NCBI GenBank assembly: GCA_032821775.1
Contig: JAVLRN010000001.1
Coordinates: forward strand, 558,001 to 622,000
Reading direction: 5' to 3'
DNA: 64,000 nt
Source: Sanguinoderma infundibulare
Taxonomy: Eukaryota > Basidiomycota > Agaricomycetes > Polyporales > Polyporaceae
Within the stretch, counting starts at the first letter, position 1. Each line of letters begins with the position of its first letter. The position numbers were made by a program, and so were the translations under genes. The notes under the pieces are model-generated. The model saw only the letters and a list, made by a program, of their open reading frames with translations. It did no database searches and had not been told where the DNA came from. Below, piece after piece: positions 43,930 to 55,774 of the stretch.

Positions 43930-46399
43930 TCAGACGTCCTTGAACATCCCCTTCGTTTTGACTGCGAACATGAACGCCGCGAGTGTGTCGACCTCCCTGA
44001 CCTCATACTCCCGGAAGTGCCGCTCCGCGATCCCCGCCAGCACTCCGTTCACCTCGGCTATATCCCCGTACACGGGAGGTGGAGCTGGCACTCGGTCATC
44101 TTCAATCAACCGAGAACTCCGCCTCCGGCTCGATCCTGGGTCTCGACGGGGGCGATTCGCCGTCCCTGAACCTCCCGGCCCCGGGCTCGCTGTCGACGTC
44201 CTCCGCAGCGCGTGTCCGTGGTGTGGTAGGTGGCTTTTGGGTTTGAGCAGCGAAGACGGTGGCCCCGGGTCATCCCTGCTCAGCGGTGACGGATCCAGGT
44301 CTGGGATCAAGTCGAAGCATGCCAGGTACCGATGCAGTGCCTCTACTGGCAGTGTCGCGAAATCGACCTGTCACGGACGCATCAGTTAGCCCATGGCAGA
44401 AGCGAGATGATGAGAGCAAATAACGCGGAGTATCAGAGAAGATGAGCTTCCTGGCAGGAAGCGCCCTGTTGCTGATGCGCCGTTCAACTGGAAAGCAGCC
44501 TCCCCGAGGAACCCTAGATGTTGTACCAAGGCGACGCTCCACCCAAGATGACCCTCGCTATACGGCGCCGCCGCAGCGCTGAACCGGTTCAACGCACAAA
44601 TGCGCAACGTTCAACACTGGGTGTCCAACAAATTCTGTATCCGAGCGTGATATGCCGACATTGGGTTGCAAAGACCGTGTCAAATGGGGTAGCTATTGAT
44701 AGCTCTTTGGGATTTTAGCGCGGATCACTAAAAATACACAGCCCCGCTATTCCGAGGGGCGGGCCCCGTACCGAAGTAGGCAACCATTGCAGCCCGCCCT
44801 GATCGGTGGCGGAAACCAACGACGATTTAGGCATTTCACGAGAATTTCACTCGCCATCATCTGCCAGACACCGCCGACAGCGACGTGGACGACATGTTTC
44901 TCAATCCTCCGCACATGATGGATCTGCGCTGTCCATCACTGTCAAACGTAGACGGAAGGCGGGACAGTCGGTTGTCTGCTAGACCGAGACCAAACGACAG
45001 TCCTCGTCTCCACGCTCGTCTTCCATTGTACATCTCTGAACTCTTTACGAGACATAGGCAATGCATCGCCCATGAGGTATCTCCATGGCACAACTCGCGG
45101 GCGCCGAACACGAGTGCAACGTTCGAAGGGGATGCTCATGGTGAGGCATTGTCTCCTGGGAAACGGAAGAAGCTCCGAAGCAGCTCACAGGCGGAAATTT
45201 TGTAATGGGGGTCATAAGGCCATCTGCGAGGCAAACCTCCCGTGTGGCATCACAAGACAGCGTTCCCTCGACCTGCGAAACTCCTTCGAAGTACGTATAC
45301 CTCTGCACATCTTCTGATTCGCCGGTTCCACACGGACATCTTGTGCCGATGAACCAGCAAGGTGGTGGCAGGTACATTTAGACACAAGGCAGACGCCACC
45401 GATGGCTGCCGCGCAAGCGCTCTCGGAACGTCATGTCCAGTAGACGAGACTTATCCATGCGCGCGCACAGGTGAAGGTGTGAGATTGCCGTCTGTATGAC
45501 GGTCCGGATCTGCGGGGCATGCGGGAGGGCGCGGACGCCGTGCGAGGTCATTCAAGAGAAGGGCTTGGCGGCGTTAAAGCATCCAACGTTGGATAGATGG
45601 GCAGGCACATACAACCCTCCATGAAGCAATGCAAGTACCCGCACCGCTTATGTCCGTTCCCCTGTGCAAGTAGCCGTACTGTCTGGGAGCCCGATGGTCC
45701 GAAGGACCAATCCTGGATGCTCGATCGACGGAGGGGAAACGGCAGGTGTTATGATAGGGCTCTGGCCGACTGAGCCGAAACCTCAATAACAAACGCAAGG
45801 GAACGGGTGATTCTGAGCATGTTCGAAGCTCCAATCCGTCACATTGAAAACCCCTCGCTCGGCATGACGTTTTTTCGCACTCGCCGTCCCCAGCTCGCCT
45901 CCGCACCGGTCAGGACATCCGCGATGCAAAGGCACAACACCTTTGCAAAGCGAATAGGGGAGGGTGTGCGCTGTAGCCACAAAGGCCGGGAGACAATCCG
46001 ACCACTCGACACCCTGACGGGTGGCACGATGCGCGAAAAGTCCACAACTCGAGATCGCGATGAACACCAAACACTCACCAGTGAGACCTTCTCCTCCTTG
46101 TCTACAGTGTGGTGGCTCGCCGCAGCGCCTGCCGACACCGCGCCAGACGCGTCGGTTCGTTTACGCTTTGTGCGCTCACGGTCTCCATCTGCTCGATCTG
46201 TTGCTGTGCGTTTTGTGCCGGCAGCTGCATGGTATGCGGCGTCGTCTGCTGCGGCAGCTCGTTTTCGAGCCCCCTGCGCGCGGGCGCGGGGTGCTGGGGC
46301 TGGAGCCGGCGTGGATGTGGAAGCATGGGAAGGGGGTGGCTGAAGGGCGGCGGAATTCATGGATGAAGATGGGTGCATGTGTGTTGCGTGATTGGGCAT
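43930..46399 (-). CDS. SAP30-like Sin3-binding subunit of a histone deacetylase complex
   Basis: Two exons, 46399-46079 and 44367-43930, phase 0 on both sides, 252 aa. Exon 1 encodes a His/Pro/Ala-rich N-terminus with a basic nuclear-type stretch (ERTKRKRTD) and ends ...EKVSL at a GTGAGT donor. Exon 2 opens VDFATLPVEALHRYLACFD, the start of the SAP30 Sin3-binding region, and closes with GVLAGIAERHFREYEVREVDTLAAFMFAVK. SAP30 bridges Sin3 to the Rpd3 deacetylase in the nucleus. The 1,711-nt intron is some 30 times the local norm; I see no coding frame inside it. If it cannot be spliced, the gene is dead. Confidence 0.65.
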
Positions 46400-46993
46400 G
46401 ATGATGGGAGGCAGAAGATGAACTTGATGGGTTTGTTGAGGTGGAGTGCGTCGACAACCTCGATCAAGATAGTTGTATGCACTACAAAGTGAGCTGAGTG
46501 TCAAGGATGGAGTGCGTGAACGCCTCGCGACGTGCCTGCGTTGCAGTACGTGGTGGATGACAAGCGCACGATTAGTTCGATGGGGGAGCCGGGTGAGTTC
46601 TGAACAAGGGTGAGGAGACGACGAGGAGGGGTCGAAAGACGATGACGAATGCCTGAAGGACGTTGGCGGCGCCGGGTTTGTCGCGAAAACGTCGCAGACG
46701 CCACTGGGCGATCGAATCTCCACAAAAGGCAGGTCGCTTGCTTTATTTGGGCAAGTTTCCTCAGCCCCGGCCCCTAGTGCACAACCAGTGGCAAACACAA
46801 CTCGAATCGGTGAGACTCATAGTAAGCTCGGCGTATTCAACCTGGCAAGATGGTGATCGCATCCACAGCGTATTCATTCGTGCACACCGCAACTAGTACT
46901 ACTATTACGATTTCATTGGTCGGTCTGTCATATCGTCGAAACGCAGGTGACACGGGTACATCGAAAGTTAACAGGATCGCAGAGAGGGGAAGA

Positions 46994-47775
46994 TCAAGAC
47001 GACGTTTGTGCCCCACTCTCCACTGTCGCAGCGGATTCCTTGGTCTTGGCCGTGGCCCCTGCAGATGGGTGTCAAGACGCACATAATACACGCATAAGGG
47101 GAAACGGTTACGCACCTTTATGCTTCGATACTCGTTTCGGCTCCAAACGCCACTTCCAGTCCTTCCAATCGAGGTACCACTTGGCGTCCTCGTTCGGCGA
47201 GACGAGTGCCTTCAGCTTCGAGTAGTACGGCTCGCAAAGCATCCCGCCGGAGTAGTTGGAGCCCACCGTGAGGCCAACCTCAGGGTTGCGTTCGCTGTCG
47301 AACAGATAGCAAACACTGAACAACGCTCTCTGCTGCCTCCCCAGCGGCAAGTCCAGGTATTTGATGATGCTCTCGATAATGCCCCCGCCAAAGAGTGTTG
47401 CCTGCGTGTCTGGATAATCGCGTAGGAACTCTTCTCGGGGTGTAGTGTGGTCATAGTGTTCCGGACCCATGGTATAGCAAATAGCTTCCTCGAAATGACA
47501 TCGGATGATTTCCATCATCTTTTCTCTGCCGATACGCCACCCGTGTTTGATCCCGGGAGGCTTCAGGCGGGAAGTCGAGGAAGGGATGAGGTACTCCGGA
47601 ACTGTGCCGCTTTCGAGGGGCTGTTGTGAGAATACGAAGTCGCGATCCTGGTATAGTGATGCGTAAGATAGGCATCCAGTGGAAGCATACAGAGCATAAA
47701 TAAACAAACCTCTTCTCGATACTTGCGGCCATTAGGAGGTGTGAAGAGCCAGGTTTCCGTCTCGGGATCGGACAT
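46994..47775 (-). CDS. Unknown-family protein, copy 3 (220 aa)
   Basis: Exons 47775-47710, 47647-47116, 47058-46994, same splice plan as copies 1 and 2. Around the middle it reads MEIIRCHFEEAICYTMGPEH, which is closer to decayed copies 4 and 5 (RCHFEEAI) than to copies 1 and 2 (NREFPEAI), and it shares KYLDLPLG with copy 5. Its upstream 270 bases match those of copy 1 and then run straight into the C-terminal end of copy 5. Confidence 0.75.
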
Positions 47776-48052
47776 GATTGGAGTCGACGGTTGTACAAGC
47801 GATGCTCAGCGCAGAGGGTAGTCAAGTACGTTCGGTTGCGCTTATGTGCACCGCTCGCCACGGCGTCGATCTCGGAACGACCCGGGCCGAGGCAGGGCAC
47901 AATAGAGATTTGGGACAATCGAAGGTGAGAGATTTTGTTCGAACGAAATTTTGGCCTACGTTCTACCGTTGAAGCCAAGGATCATTTAAAGGTCCTGTAT
48001 GGAAAGACCTTAGCGCCACGCAGGAAGCGGCCAGATGGCTTGGCCATCATCG

Positions 48053-48649
48053 CACTTGGCGTCCTCGTTCGGCGAGAAAAGTGCGCTGAGCTTCGGGATA
48101 GTATGGCTCGGAAAGAAACCCAGCGTAGTTGGAGCCCACCGAGAGCCCGATCTCAGCGCGGCGTTCGCTGGTGAAGAGGTAGCAAGCACTGAACAACGCT
48201 TTCTGCCGCCTCCCAAGCGGCAAGTCCAGATATTTGAGGATGCTCTCAATAATGAGGGGACCGAAGAATGTCTTGTGCGTGTCTGGGTCGTAGCGTCGGA
48301 ACTCTTCTGGGGGGATATCTGACGTTGATCCGTCGTCATTGAGTTCCGGACTCTGAGAAAACTCGATGGCCTCCTCGAAATGGCAGCGGATGATATCCAT
48401 CAACTTGTCCTTGCCGATACGCCATCCGCATTTCATTTGGCAGCTTCAAGCTGGAAGTTGGGATAGGAAGGAAGGACAATGCTTTCGAGGGTTGCTGTGC
48501 GAAAACGCGGTCGCGATCCTGTGTATCCCAATGCGTAAGAGACATGCAATAGAAGAATACCGAAAAATGAACCGAACCTCCTCTCGATACTTGCGGCCGT
48601 TAGCAGGTGCGAAGAGGCAGTCGGATGTTCTCGTGTTGGAATCGGTCAT
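48053..48649 (-). pseudogene. Unknown-family protein, copy 5, decayed and truncated
   Basis: Exon 1 reads MTDSNTRTSDCLFAPANGRK; exon 2 starts DRDRVFAQQPSKALSFLP and shifts frame between LKLPN and KCGWRIGKDKLMDIIRCHF. The frame then stays open through GLSVGSNYAGFLSEPYY but loses register before the expected end and is cut at 48053, where the upstream region of copy 3 begins. The third exon is missing. Confidence 0.8.
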
Positions 48650-51332
48650 GATGGGGATCGACGTCTCATGTGTTGCGCTACTTGTAACCGAGCTCGGGCG
48701 GAGAGATCTAGCAGCGGTGTCGTGCAGTGGTTAGCTCTGTAGAGAAGACCAGCAGCGTCTCCGCGCCGAGACAAGAGTTTCCTCTCCTTGGTATCATAGA
48801 CTGTTCAGTAGTATTCGGGTCTTCGTCCGTGACATCGAGCCTGAGATTTCGAGAGACAAGAGAAAAACAGTTAGCCACGATTAAGAACATGGCGACGCGC
48901 GGTGAGTTAGACACGTGACATTAAAGGTGGTTCCCGTGATCCGATCTTTGGAGTCGATCTGGCAACCTGCCAGGATGGGCGGGCGGCCAGCTCAAAACCG
49001 TCATGCACGATGGTTGGGAGGTTTGCAAAGCTTGCGAGTTGAGTTGTCTTGTAGTAAGTGTATCCGTCTCCCTCGTGGTTTGAATTGAATACTTTGTTCC
49101 AAGGAACTGAATGACCGCATATACACTCCGTCTGAGTCGGAGTCCGTCCATCGGATGCCCTCGCGGCGGCCGACAAAACATGGACACCCGCAACGCGCGT
49201 ATCCTATTCAATGCTGGTTGCCGTGCAGCACCCACAACTGCGCCACAACTGCGAGTGATGACTGCACAGTCCGCGGACAGGGCGTTGAACGTTGACGGAG
49301 GGCACGACTACTTGATTCAGTATGTTTCGCTCGTCTCAAACCCTTGCTTGTCGAGTTGCGCATAAGCGCGTAAAGATGCAATATGGGCATTTGCCTTTAA
49401 CGCACAAGCCGTCAATGATGAACGGGTTTGGGTGCCGTCCAAGGACAGATCCAAGAAACGCTCTAGCGTTCTACCAGGTGATGCTCCCTTTGAATGGGAG
49501 CGGGTCGAAGGCAAGTGCCATATCGCTGTCTGCACACCGGCCTCCCAACTTCAACTTCGTGATTATCTCTTAGCCTATAGTCTTTAGGAACCAAAACTAC
49601 TGGATGGTACATCATATGAACTCGACGGCAAAGTCATGGTCGACACGAGGCGTTGACTGCGCGCAAACGAACGGGATACCACCAGCCACTGTTCGGCGGA
49701 GACATCGTTATCTTCTGTCACCTCTCTGTGAGTTTTATACTAATGTCATTCTCTCGCTGACTTTCCGTGTGACAGCTGCTTTATGAGCCCCATCGACTGG
49801 CCGTCTCTCACGGAACTTCTCACTGTTTAGGACTCCGCAATCCAACGTGATTTGTTGGTAGCCCCGCCAACATCAGTTCGGAGAGTCGGTTCGCCCAACT
49901 TACAGGCTTTCAGTAGGGCAGCGTTTGGCACAGCCCAGTTCATAGCAGTTCATGGAAGTTCATGCACGAACTCGTTTCATACGGCTCAGCAACCACCCCA
50001 TCGGAGACATTGCCTATACAGACGTCGTGCAGACACCCAGAGGTATCACCAATCAAGCGGCAGAGATGGGCATGCAACGCCTGCAAGCTGCGGAATGGGC
50101 TGGCGAATTTACGAGTGCGTTAATATGTTGATTCATGCCAAGTTCTTATTATGAGCATGGCATTCTGAGCATGGCCAGGCGGGAACGTGTTGTTGGTCGT
50201 TAAGCGGCATTCCCGGCGCTCCTTGGATGGCATCTACTGTCGGATTCTCCATTTATGAAGTCTGTAATTGTGGGGAGATTCGAGGCTCAGAAATATATTG
50301 ATGGTACTTGCTATGTGAGGAGTTTAACTCTACCTCTTCTAGTCAACGGCGCCGATGTTTCCGACTTGTCAGCAGGCTGTGTTCATGAATCCAGCTAGCC
50401 TACTTGGCTACCATCAAGTGATCGCTTCCTGTCGTCCCTCATAACCCTCAAACCTAAAATGGTTAAACCTGGCGACGACAGAGATGCAGGATTGCAAGCA
50501 CACCGCTGAGTGACCCTTCTCCAGTAGATGACATCATGGCGCCGAACCTCAGTGCACTTCTCGGCATACGCATGACCAATGACAATCCGGGAAGGCGGCT
50601 ACCGCGACAACCGACATAGGTCCTCGTAGAAGCATGTCGTTAAGTCGACAGAATCACCATCATACCGTGTACACTGCGGGTCCATTATGTGTGAAGCTCG
50701 GCGCTCGAGTAACTTGGTTACCACTGGTGTACCACACAAGCACCGATAATCTCCTCCCTTGCTTTGCAATCCCCTTGAAATTGACCACGAAAGCTTTCAT
50801 ACAACATGTCAGATGGCAGCCCTCTATATGGCCCCAGAGGTCAAGGGGAAGTTCACTATACTCAGAGATCCTGCCAGCTGCCGGAGTGAATCTACTGAGT
50901 TTCAACACGGTGAGTGTGCCCTTACCCAGCATCGGATAATTTGGTACATCACTCGTAGATTCATGTCGGATATCCTTCAGAGTTTCGAAGACAGCCATAT
51001 TGGACGGAGCTAAGGTCTTTGTTGTCGCTCATCAAAGCCAGCTGTCTCCGGGGCTCCACCTGTTAGTTCCGTCCGTTCGGTCGGGTCAAGATCCGCATTG
51101 CGTTACGGCGGTCCGATTGGTACAATATTGTCAAGAGTTGCAAGCTCGACCGCGTCGAGCACGTCCAAACTAAAATCCGTCGGAGATGTACCAAACGAGG
51201 AATAATGGGAAAGCCGGGCCGCAAAGCGTGACGTCATGCACGTGACCCAATCAACCTGGGCGTTGAGTGAGTCGGGGAACTTAAAAGACGGGCCTTCGCT
51301 CACCTCAGCCACCACCACCACCATCCCCCACC
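48650..51332. other. Long stretch without a recognised gene
   Basis: Frames are short and do not carry family motifs. Composition is AT-richer than the gene-dense right flank. No terminal repeats or transposase remnants were recognised. Confidence 0.4.
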
Positions 51333-52235
51333 ATGAGTCTCTTGCAAGACGTCCTGCGCACCAAAACACTCGATTCACTCGACAAGACTCTCGCCAGCGG
51401 GCGAACAACCCCTGATGATGACGACGAGCTCATCAATGTGGTGAGTTTGCGTCTCTGTCCAATCCGCGCTGTGACATTTGACTGACACTCCAAATAGATG
51501 TCTCTCCCTGGCAGCCCAGGGAGGTCTCGCCCGGGATCGCGTCCTGCGTCCCGTCCGCATTCACCGACGCGTGGTTCACGGCCAAGTCCATTCCAGCCGC
51601 TGACAGCACTCAAGAGCGGGGCGTCTCGGGATCCTCTGCGCGCACTCCCCACCGACATCTCGCAACGGATATTCGGACTACTGTCCATCCGGGACCTTGC
51701 ACGGTGCTCGCGCGTCTCGAGGAAGTGGAACAAGAGTCAGACTCTGAACTATGGTGCGTGTTTGCAAGGGGTTTCATGTGGTTCGCTTACCGATGGTCTG
51801 TGAGCAGTGTGGTTCCAGCACTACCGGAAAGAAAACTTCCATGATGAGAGCTTACCACCGGGTAAATGGACGAAGAGAGAGTCGAAACAGAACTGGGTGA
51901 GCATGATTCGCAGATGTGAAAGTAACTATCAAGCTGACTCACCACACGCGTAGCGCACTACGTACCTGAAGACGGTTCCCACCCGTTCTCCTCCCCAATC
52001 GCCTCGCTCAGGCTACCTCACGCCGTTGCGATCGGGCCAGCAGACGCCCCGCGAGATGCGAGAAGAGAAGTGGAAGCAAGAAGCAGAAGCGGCATCACGG
52101 CCCTCGAAGGTCGAGATGCGTGAGATGTACAAGGAATTAGGTGGCCGGAAGGCAAGAGGAAAGACCAAGTTAGGTGGTACGTCTGGAATGAGGGATCGCG
52201 GAGGTTGGGGTGAGGACGGTGCCGAAGAGCTGTAG
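51333..52235 (+). CDS. F-box protein, 244 aa
   Basis: Exons 51333-51440, 51498-51753, 51808-51896, 51954-52235 with introns of 54-57 nt. A short acidic N-terminus and a Ser/Pro/Arg-rich linker (GSPGRSRPGSRPASRPH) precede the F-box, LRALPTDISQRIFGLLSI...CSRVSRKWN, at about residues 87-120. A conserved-looking block VWFQHYRKENFHDESLP and KRESKQNWRTTYL follows, then a Lys/Glu-rich tail ending GGRKARGKTKLGG. Probably an SCF adaptor; the target is unknown. The second exon could also initiate at its own first ATG, but phase and coding character support exon 1. Confidence 0.82.
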
Positions 52236-52510
52236 GTGGTCGAATTCGCAGTTCAGAACACCTCACGCACGCTGGACGTTCACCTTCAAACGTGCACACT
52301 GTACATGAACTATTGCTGTAGATCATATTGGGTTACGACCCGTGTAGATATAGACGTCTGTGTATACGCGCTTTACGATCTTGAATACGAACCAACCTAT
52401 CCCTGCGGATATCGATGTGTTTTGCCCGCATTAAACTTTTTATCGCGGTAATTCACAGGATGTGATTGGAAAGGCGATCATGCATCGAGATCGACCCCGA
52501 TCTCGGCTGG

Positions 52511-52538
52511 GTTAGAGAACCATCGCGGGTTCTCTAAC
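52511..52538. repeat. Perfect hairpin, 11-bp stem with 6-nt loop
   Basis: gttagagaacc-atcgcg-ggttctctaac between the F-box and kinase genes. It could act as a transcription or processing signal, or be a chance palindrome. Confidence 0.6.
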
Positions 52539-52761
52539 TTCAACCCGAACCACGACGTGTTCCGCTCAGTCTGCTCCTTTCTTGTACCTTCATCGATGCA
52601 TGCCAACGTCTTGACGACGGGGAGGGTCGACCGCAGTCAGGTGCGTTGATACATTCAGCTCCCATCGCTCTCACCTCACGGCCATTGCCTAGAGTGTCCT
52701 GGGCATTTCTAGAGGCTCCAATGGATTCCTCAGTCCAGACTGCGGGGGCATTGTGTCGTCG

Positions 52762-55700
52762 ATGTCTGAACCTCACTTGCCGTCCATGGCCAGCAATATG
52801 GACAGCCCTCCGGTGGAGACGCCCCCATCTGCCGAGAGAAGCCCGTTTACGTCCATACCGGTCAGTGACGTCCATCTCGTCCGCGCTTTTGCCGGATATT
52901 CAAGCATTCGGAGCATATAGGATGCGTTCTTTCGCAGGCGTACCGGCTCACGATGGCTGTCGCAGACCACGTCTGGGTCAACGTCTCGGTCTGTCACAAA
53001 CGAACCGAGCTTCGAGGTCGAGGTACGTCTTGTGGCCTTGTGCTAGGCATGCTTCTTATCTTTGTCGCATATAGCACTTGGGAGACATCAAAGCGTTTGA
53101 CTCCGGCTGGATGGATGATGACGTAGATGTGAGTGTATGCGCGATTTTCGCCGACTTCTCGTGTTGAGACGAAGCGATGTCCGGTTAGGAAGTGATGGTC
53201 GTGTCCAAGAAGGACAAGAAGAGAAGGCCTCTCAGCGCCGTCGTTGATTCGTCGGGGGATCGCACACGCCGGAGCCCGTACAAGGTACGCTGCCCTTCTA
53301 GCGGATTTGATCCGGCATTGTTCACAAAAGTTTCGCAGGTCAAGTTGAAGGGCGACACCAAATCTGTGGACGCGAATCAGTTCGAGTACATCCGGAACCT
53401 CGGCGGCGAGGATGGTGGAGAGACGCTTCTTGCACGCAACTCCGACAATGGACGAGTCTATACGGTCAAGCTCATTCGAAAGTCCGGCCATAGCGCTGCG
53501 CGGCTTGCAACTCGGATGCGCAACGAGCAGACGGCATTGAAGATGTTAACGAAACTTGAAGTCCCATTCGTGACCAGGCTATGGTGGAGCTTCGAGGACG
53601 ACAAGGCAATGTACCTAGTCGTGGTGAGTAACGGTGCATCACCAGACCGCATATATCGTGCTCAAGGCTTTCGTGGCATTATCACAGGACCGGACTGATT
53701 GTAGAGAATTGAGGACAGTGATTGAGCGCGAAGGTCCTTTGAGAGGGCGTAGTGCGTTGCTCTGCGCTGCCGAGCTGGTGCGGTTCCATCCTGTGTTTTC
53801 TTGGAGTTGTCTCATTGGTGTCTTAATATAGGCTGCAGGGATCGTCGGGCTCCACGAACGGGGACTTGTGCACACAGACCTGAAGCCCGAAAGTGTTCTC
53901 ATCGATGAGGATGGGCATATCGTGCTCTCTGATTTCAGCACCGCAAGGTTTCTCCGCGGTGACACCGCTACCTACCGTGCGGAGAGCAGTGCACGCGCTC
54001 CAGAGGACCAGATGTTTCATGCTCCCGAACTTGTTCTCGGTTGGGATCACGACTACGTCGTCGACTGGTGGAGCTTCGGCCTTCTCTTGTTCTGGATCTT
54101 CACCCGAACAGTACGCAACATGATTCTGATTGGATGGACGCGTTCCTTGGTTCGCTGATGGGTGATTGCTTATAGCATCCGTTTGTTATCGATGCCGACA
54201 GCGTGCACTCTGCCATTCTGCACAGCAAGATTCTCCATGCGAGATTGATGGAAGATTACCCAGCAATGGACGAAAGCGCATATCGACTCGTAGCCAGGGT
54301 ACGTGCACTTAGTTCTGTAACGTGTATTGATCTATCTCAGCGGATGTTTGCACAGTGCTTGCAACGCAATCCGGCGCTGCGCATCGATGGTGTTGGCGTG
54401 AAGATGCACGAGTACTTCCAAGAAATGTATGTCCAGATCACCGGCTGGTATCACGGTCAAGAGTGCTGATCATCTCGTGCGGTGTAGCGATTGGATCAAC
54501 GTCACGAACAAGCGACTTCCAGGTTGAATCTTCATCCTTTCACATAACCCATCGCTAACTTCTTCGCAGCCCCATTCTCTTCTCTGGCCAAGGACACATT
54601 CCCGTTTACTGCAATAAGTCCAGCCGTTTCTTCTTTGCGACTGCCTACTGTGAACAGCACCTCCCAGGATCTTGGTCAATTCTCCTTCAGCTGGCAACGT
54701 GCTCTCCCTTCAAGCGGATCTTTAGAATCCACTGGGTCCCGAGCGACAAAACAGCGTCGGCACAGCTTGCGCATGACTTCATCTGGCGATGTGACTTTAA
54801 TTGCGCCTCCGAGTTCCGCACCTCTTGACCCTTTGCCTGATATTCCGAAGACCGTACCTGATGGCAACCCTCAACCTATAGCTACCTCTCCAACCCTCGA
54901 AGAGGTGGTGGATCCCGACGTTTCGATCATTCCCAGTCTCAGCGCCACCCCATACCTCGGTTTGCCTAGCCCCCTAGAATCCCGTGTCGGCAATCTCAGA
55001 AAATATGCCAGCTTGAATTTCGACGATCTGGATAGCCTCGCTTCGACCAACTCATCCCTACCTGCGGCCGAGTCATCTGTGCAGCTCGGACACTCTGAAT
55101 CGACGATGCCGTTACGCAGGACGAAGTCTATCCTGGGTATATCTCTAGAATCTTTCCGGGATGCGGACGATGCTTCTAGTTCTGGATCCAGTCGTTGGAA
55201 GAGCAAGCTGCGTAGGCGATCTCAAGCCGGGACACCGGTTCCTAAGACACCCCTCATCCCTCCGACGCCTCCAGTCCCTCCTCCTCCGGTGGAGCTTCCG
55301 AAGGGTGTGGAGAAGATTGGGAACGGAATTGGATATAACCACCGCGATCGTCGACCTTCTATGAACCTGGCTAGCCTCACGCCTCGTACTTGCCACGCAA
55401 TTTTCTCTGGCCGCCGCTCCAAGAACAAGCAGAAGCGCAAGGATGACTCGGAATCGGAGAAGGACGGCCCAGCCAAGGAGTCCAAGGAGCAACCAGCGCG
55501 GACCCCATCGGCCCGAAGCGCGAAGGAACCTCGACGGAGTCAGGGACGCGAGGACGAGGTAGAAGAGGACCTAATGGACGAGGTGATGCGGGAGATTTAC
55601 GGGGAGGAGTGGAACGCGGGCACGTCTCCCGACCCGGACACGAGCGGTGCGGGGATGCCTTGGGGGGACGTCCTGGCGCCGAACACGTTTGGGAGGATGG

Positions 55701-55774
55701 GGGATGTGTCGTTTGCGGGGCCGGACTCGACGTTGAGGTTAGTCACCTCGCCTTCGACGCCGATGTTGCCCTAG
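52762..55774 (+). CDS. Divergent AGC-type protein kinase, possible pseudokinase
   Basis: Eleven exons: 52762-52860, 52921-53022, 53075-53128, 53189-53284, 53339-53623, 53688-53777, 53832-54110, 54176-54298, 54356-54426, 54488-54522, 54570-55774; 812 aa. After a Ser-rich leader the kinase fold runs from about residue 120 to 410. The ATP-anchoring Lys is in YTVKLIRK, but the Gly loop is LGGEDGGETLLA, HRDLKPEN is HTDLKPES and DFG is DFS; APE and the DxW helix motif DYVVDWWSFG are intact. Both catalytic Asp residues remain while the Mg-binding Asn is Ser. The C-terminal ~400 residues are disordered, with a Pro stretch (PPTPPVPPPPVELPKG), basic patches and an acidic end. Full exon integrity argues for a functional protein, perhaps a scaffold. 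Confidence 0.8.

Noticed and set aside
43883..44389. 168-codon plus-strand frame starting in good context (gccATGTCC)
   Set aside because: First considered a gene, but the minus strand here reads the C-terminal SAP30-like exon with conserved Sin3-binding features and in-phase joining to exon 1.
44368..46078. A separate gene inside the long SAP30-like intron
   Set aside because: Frames are short and in conflicting orientations, with no family motif.
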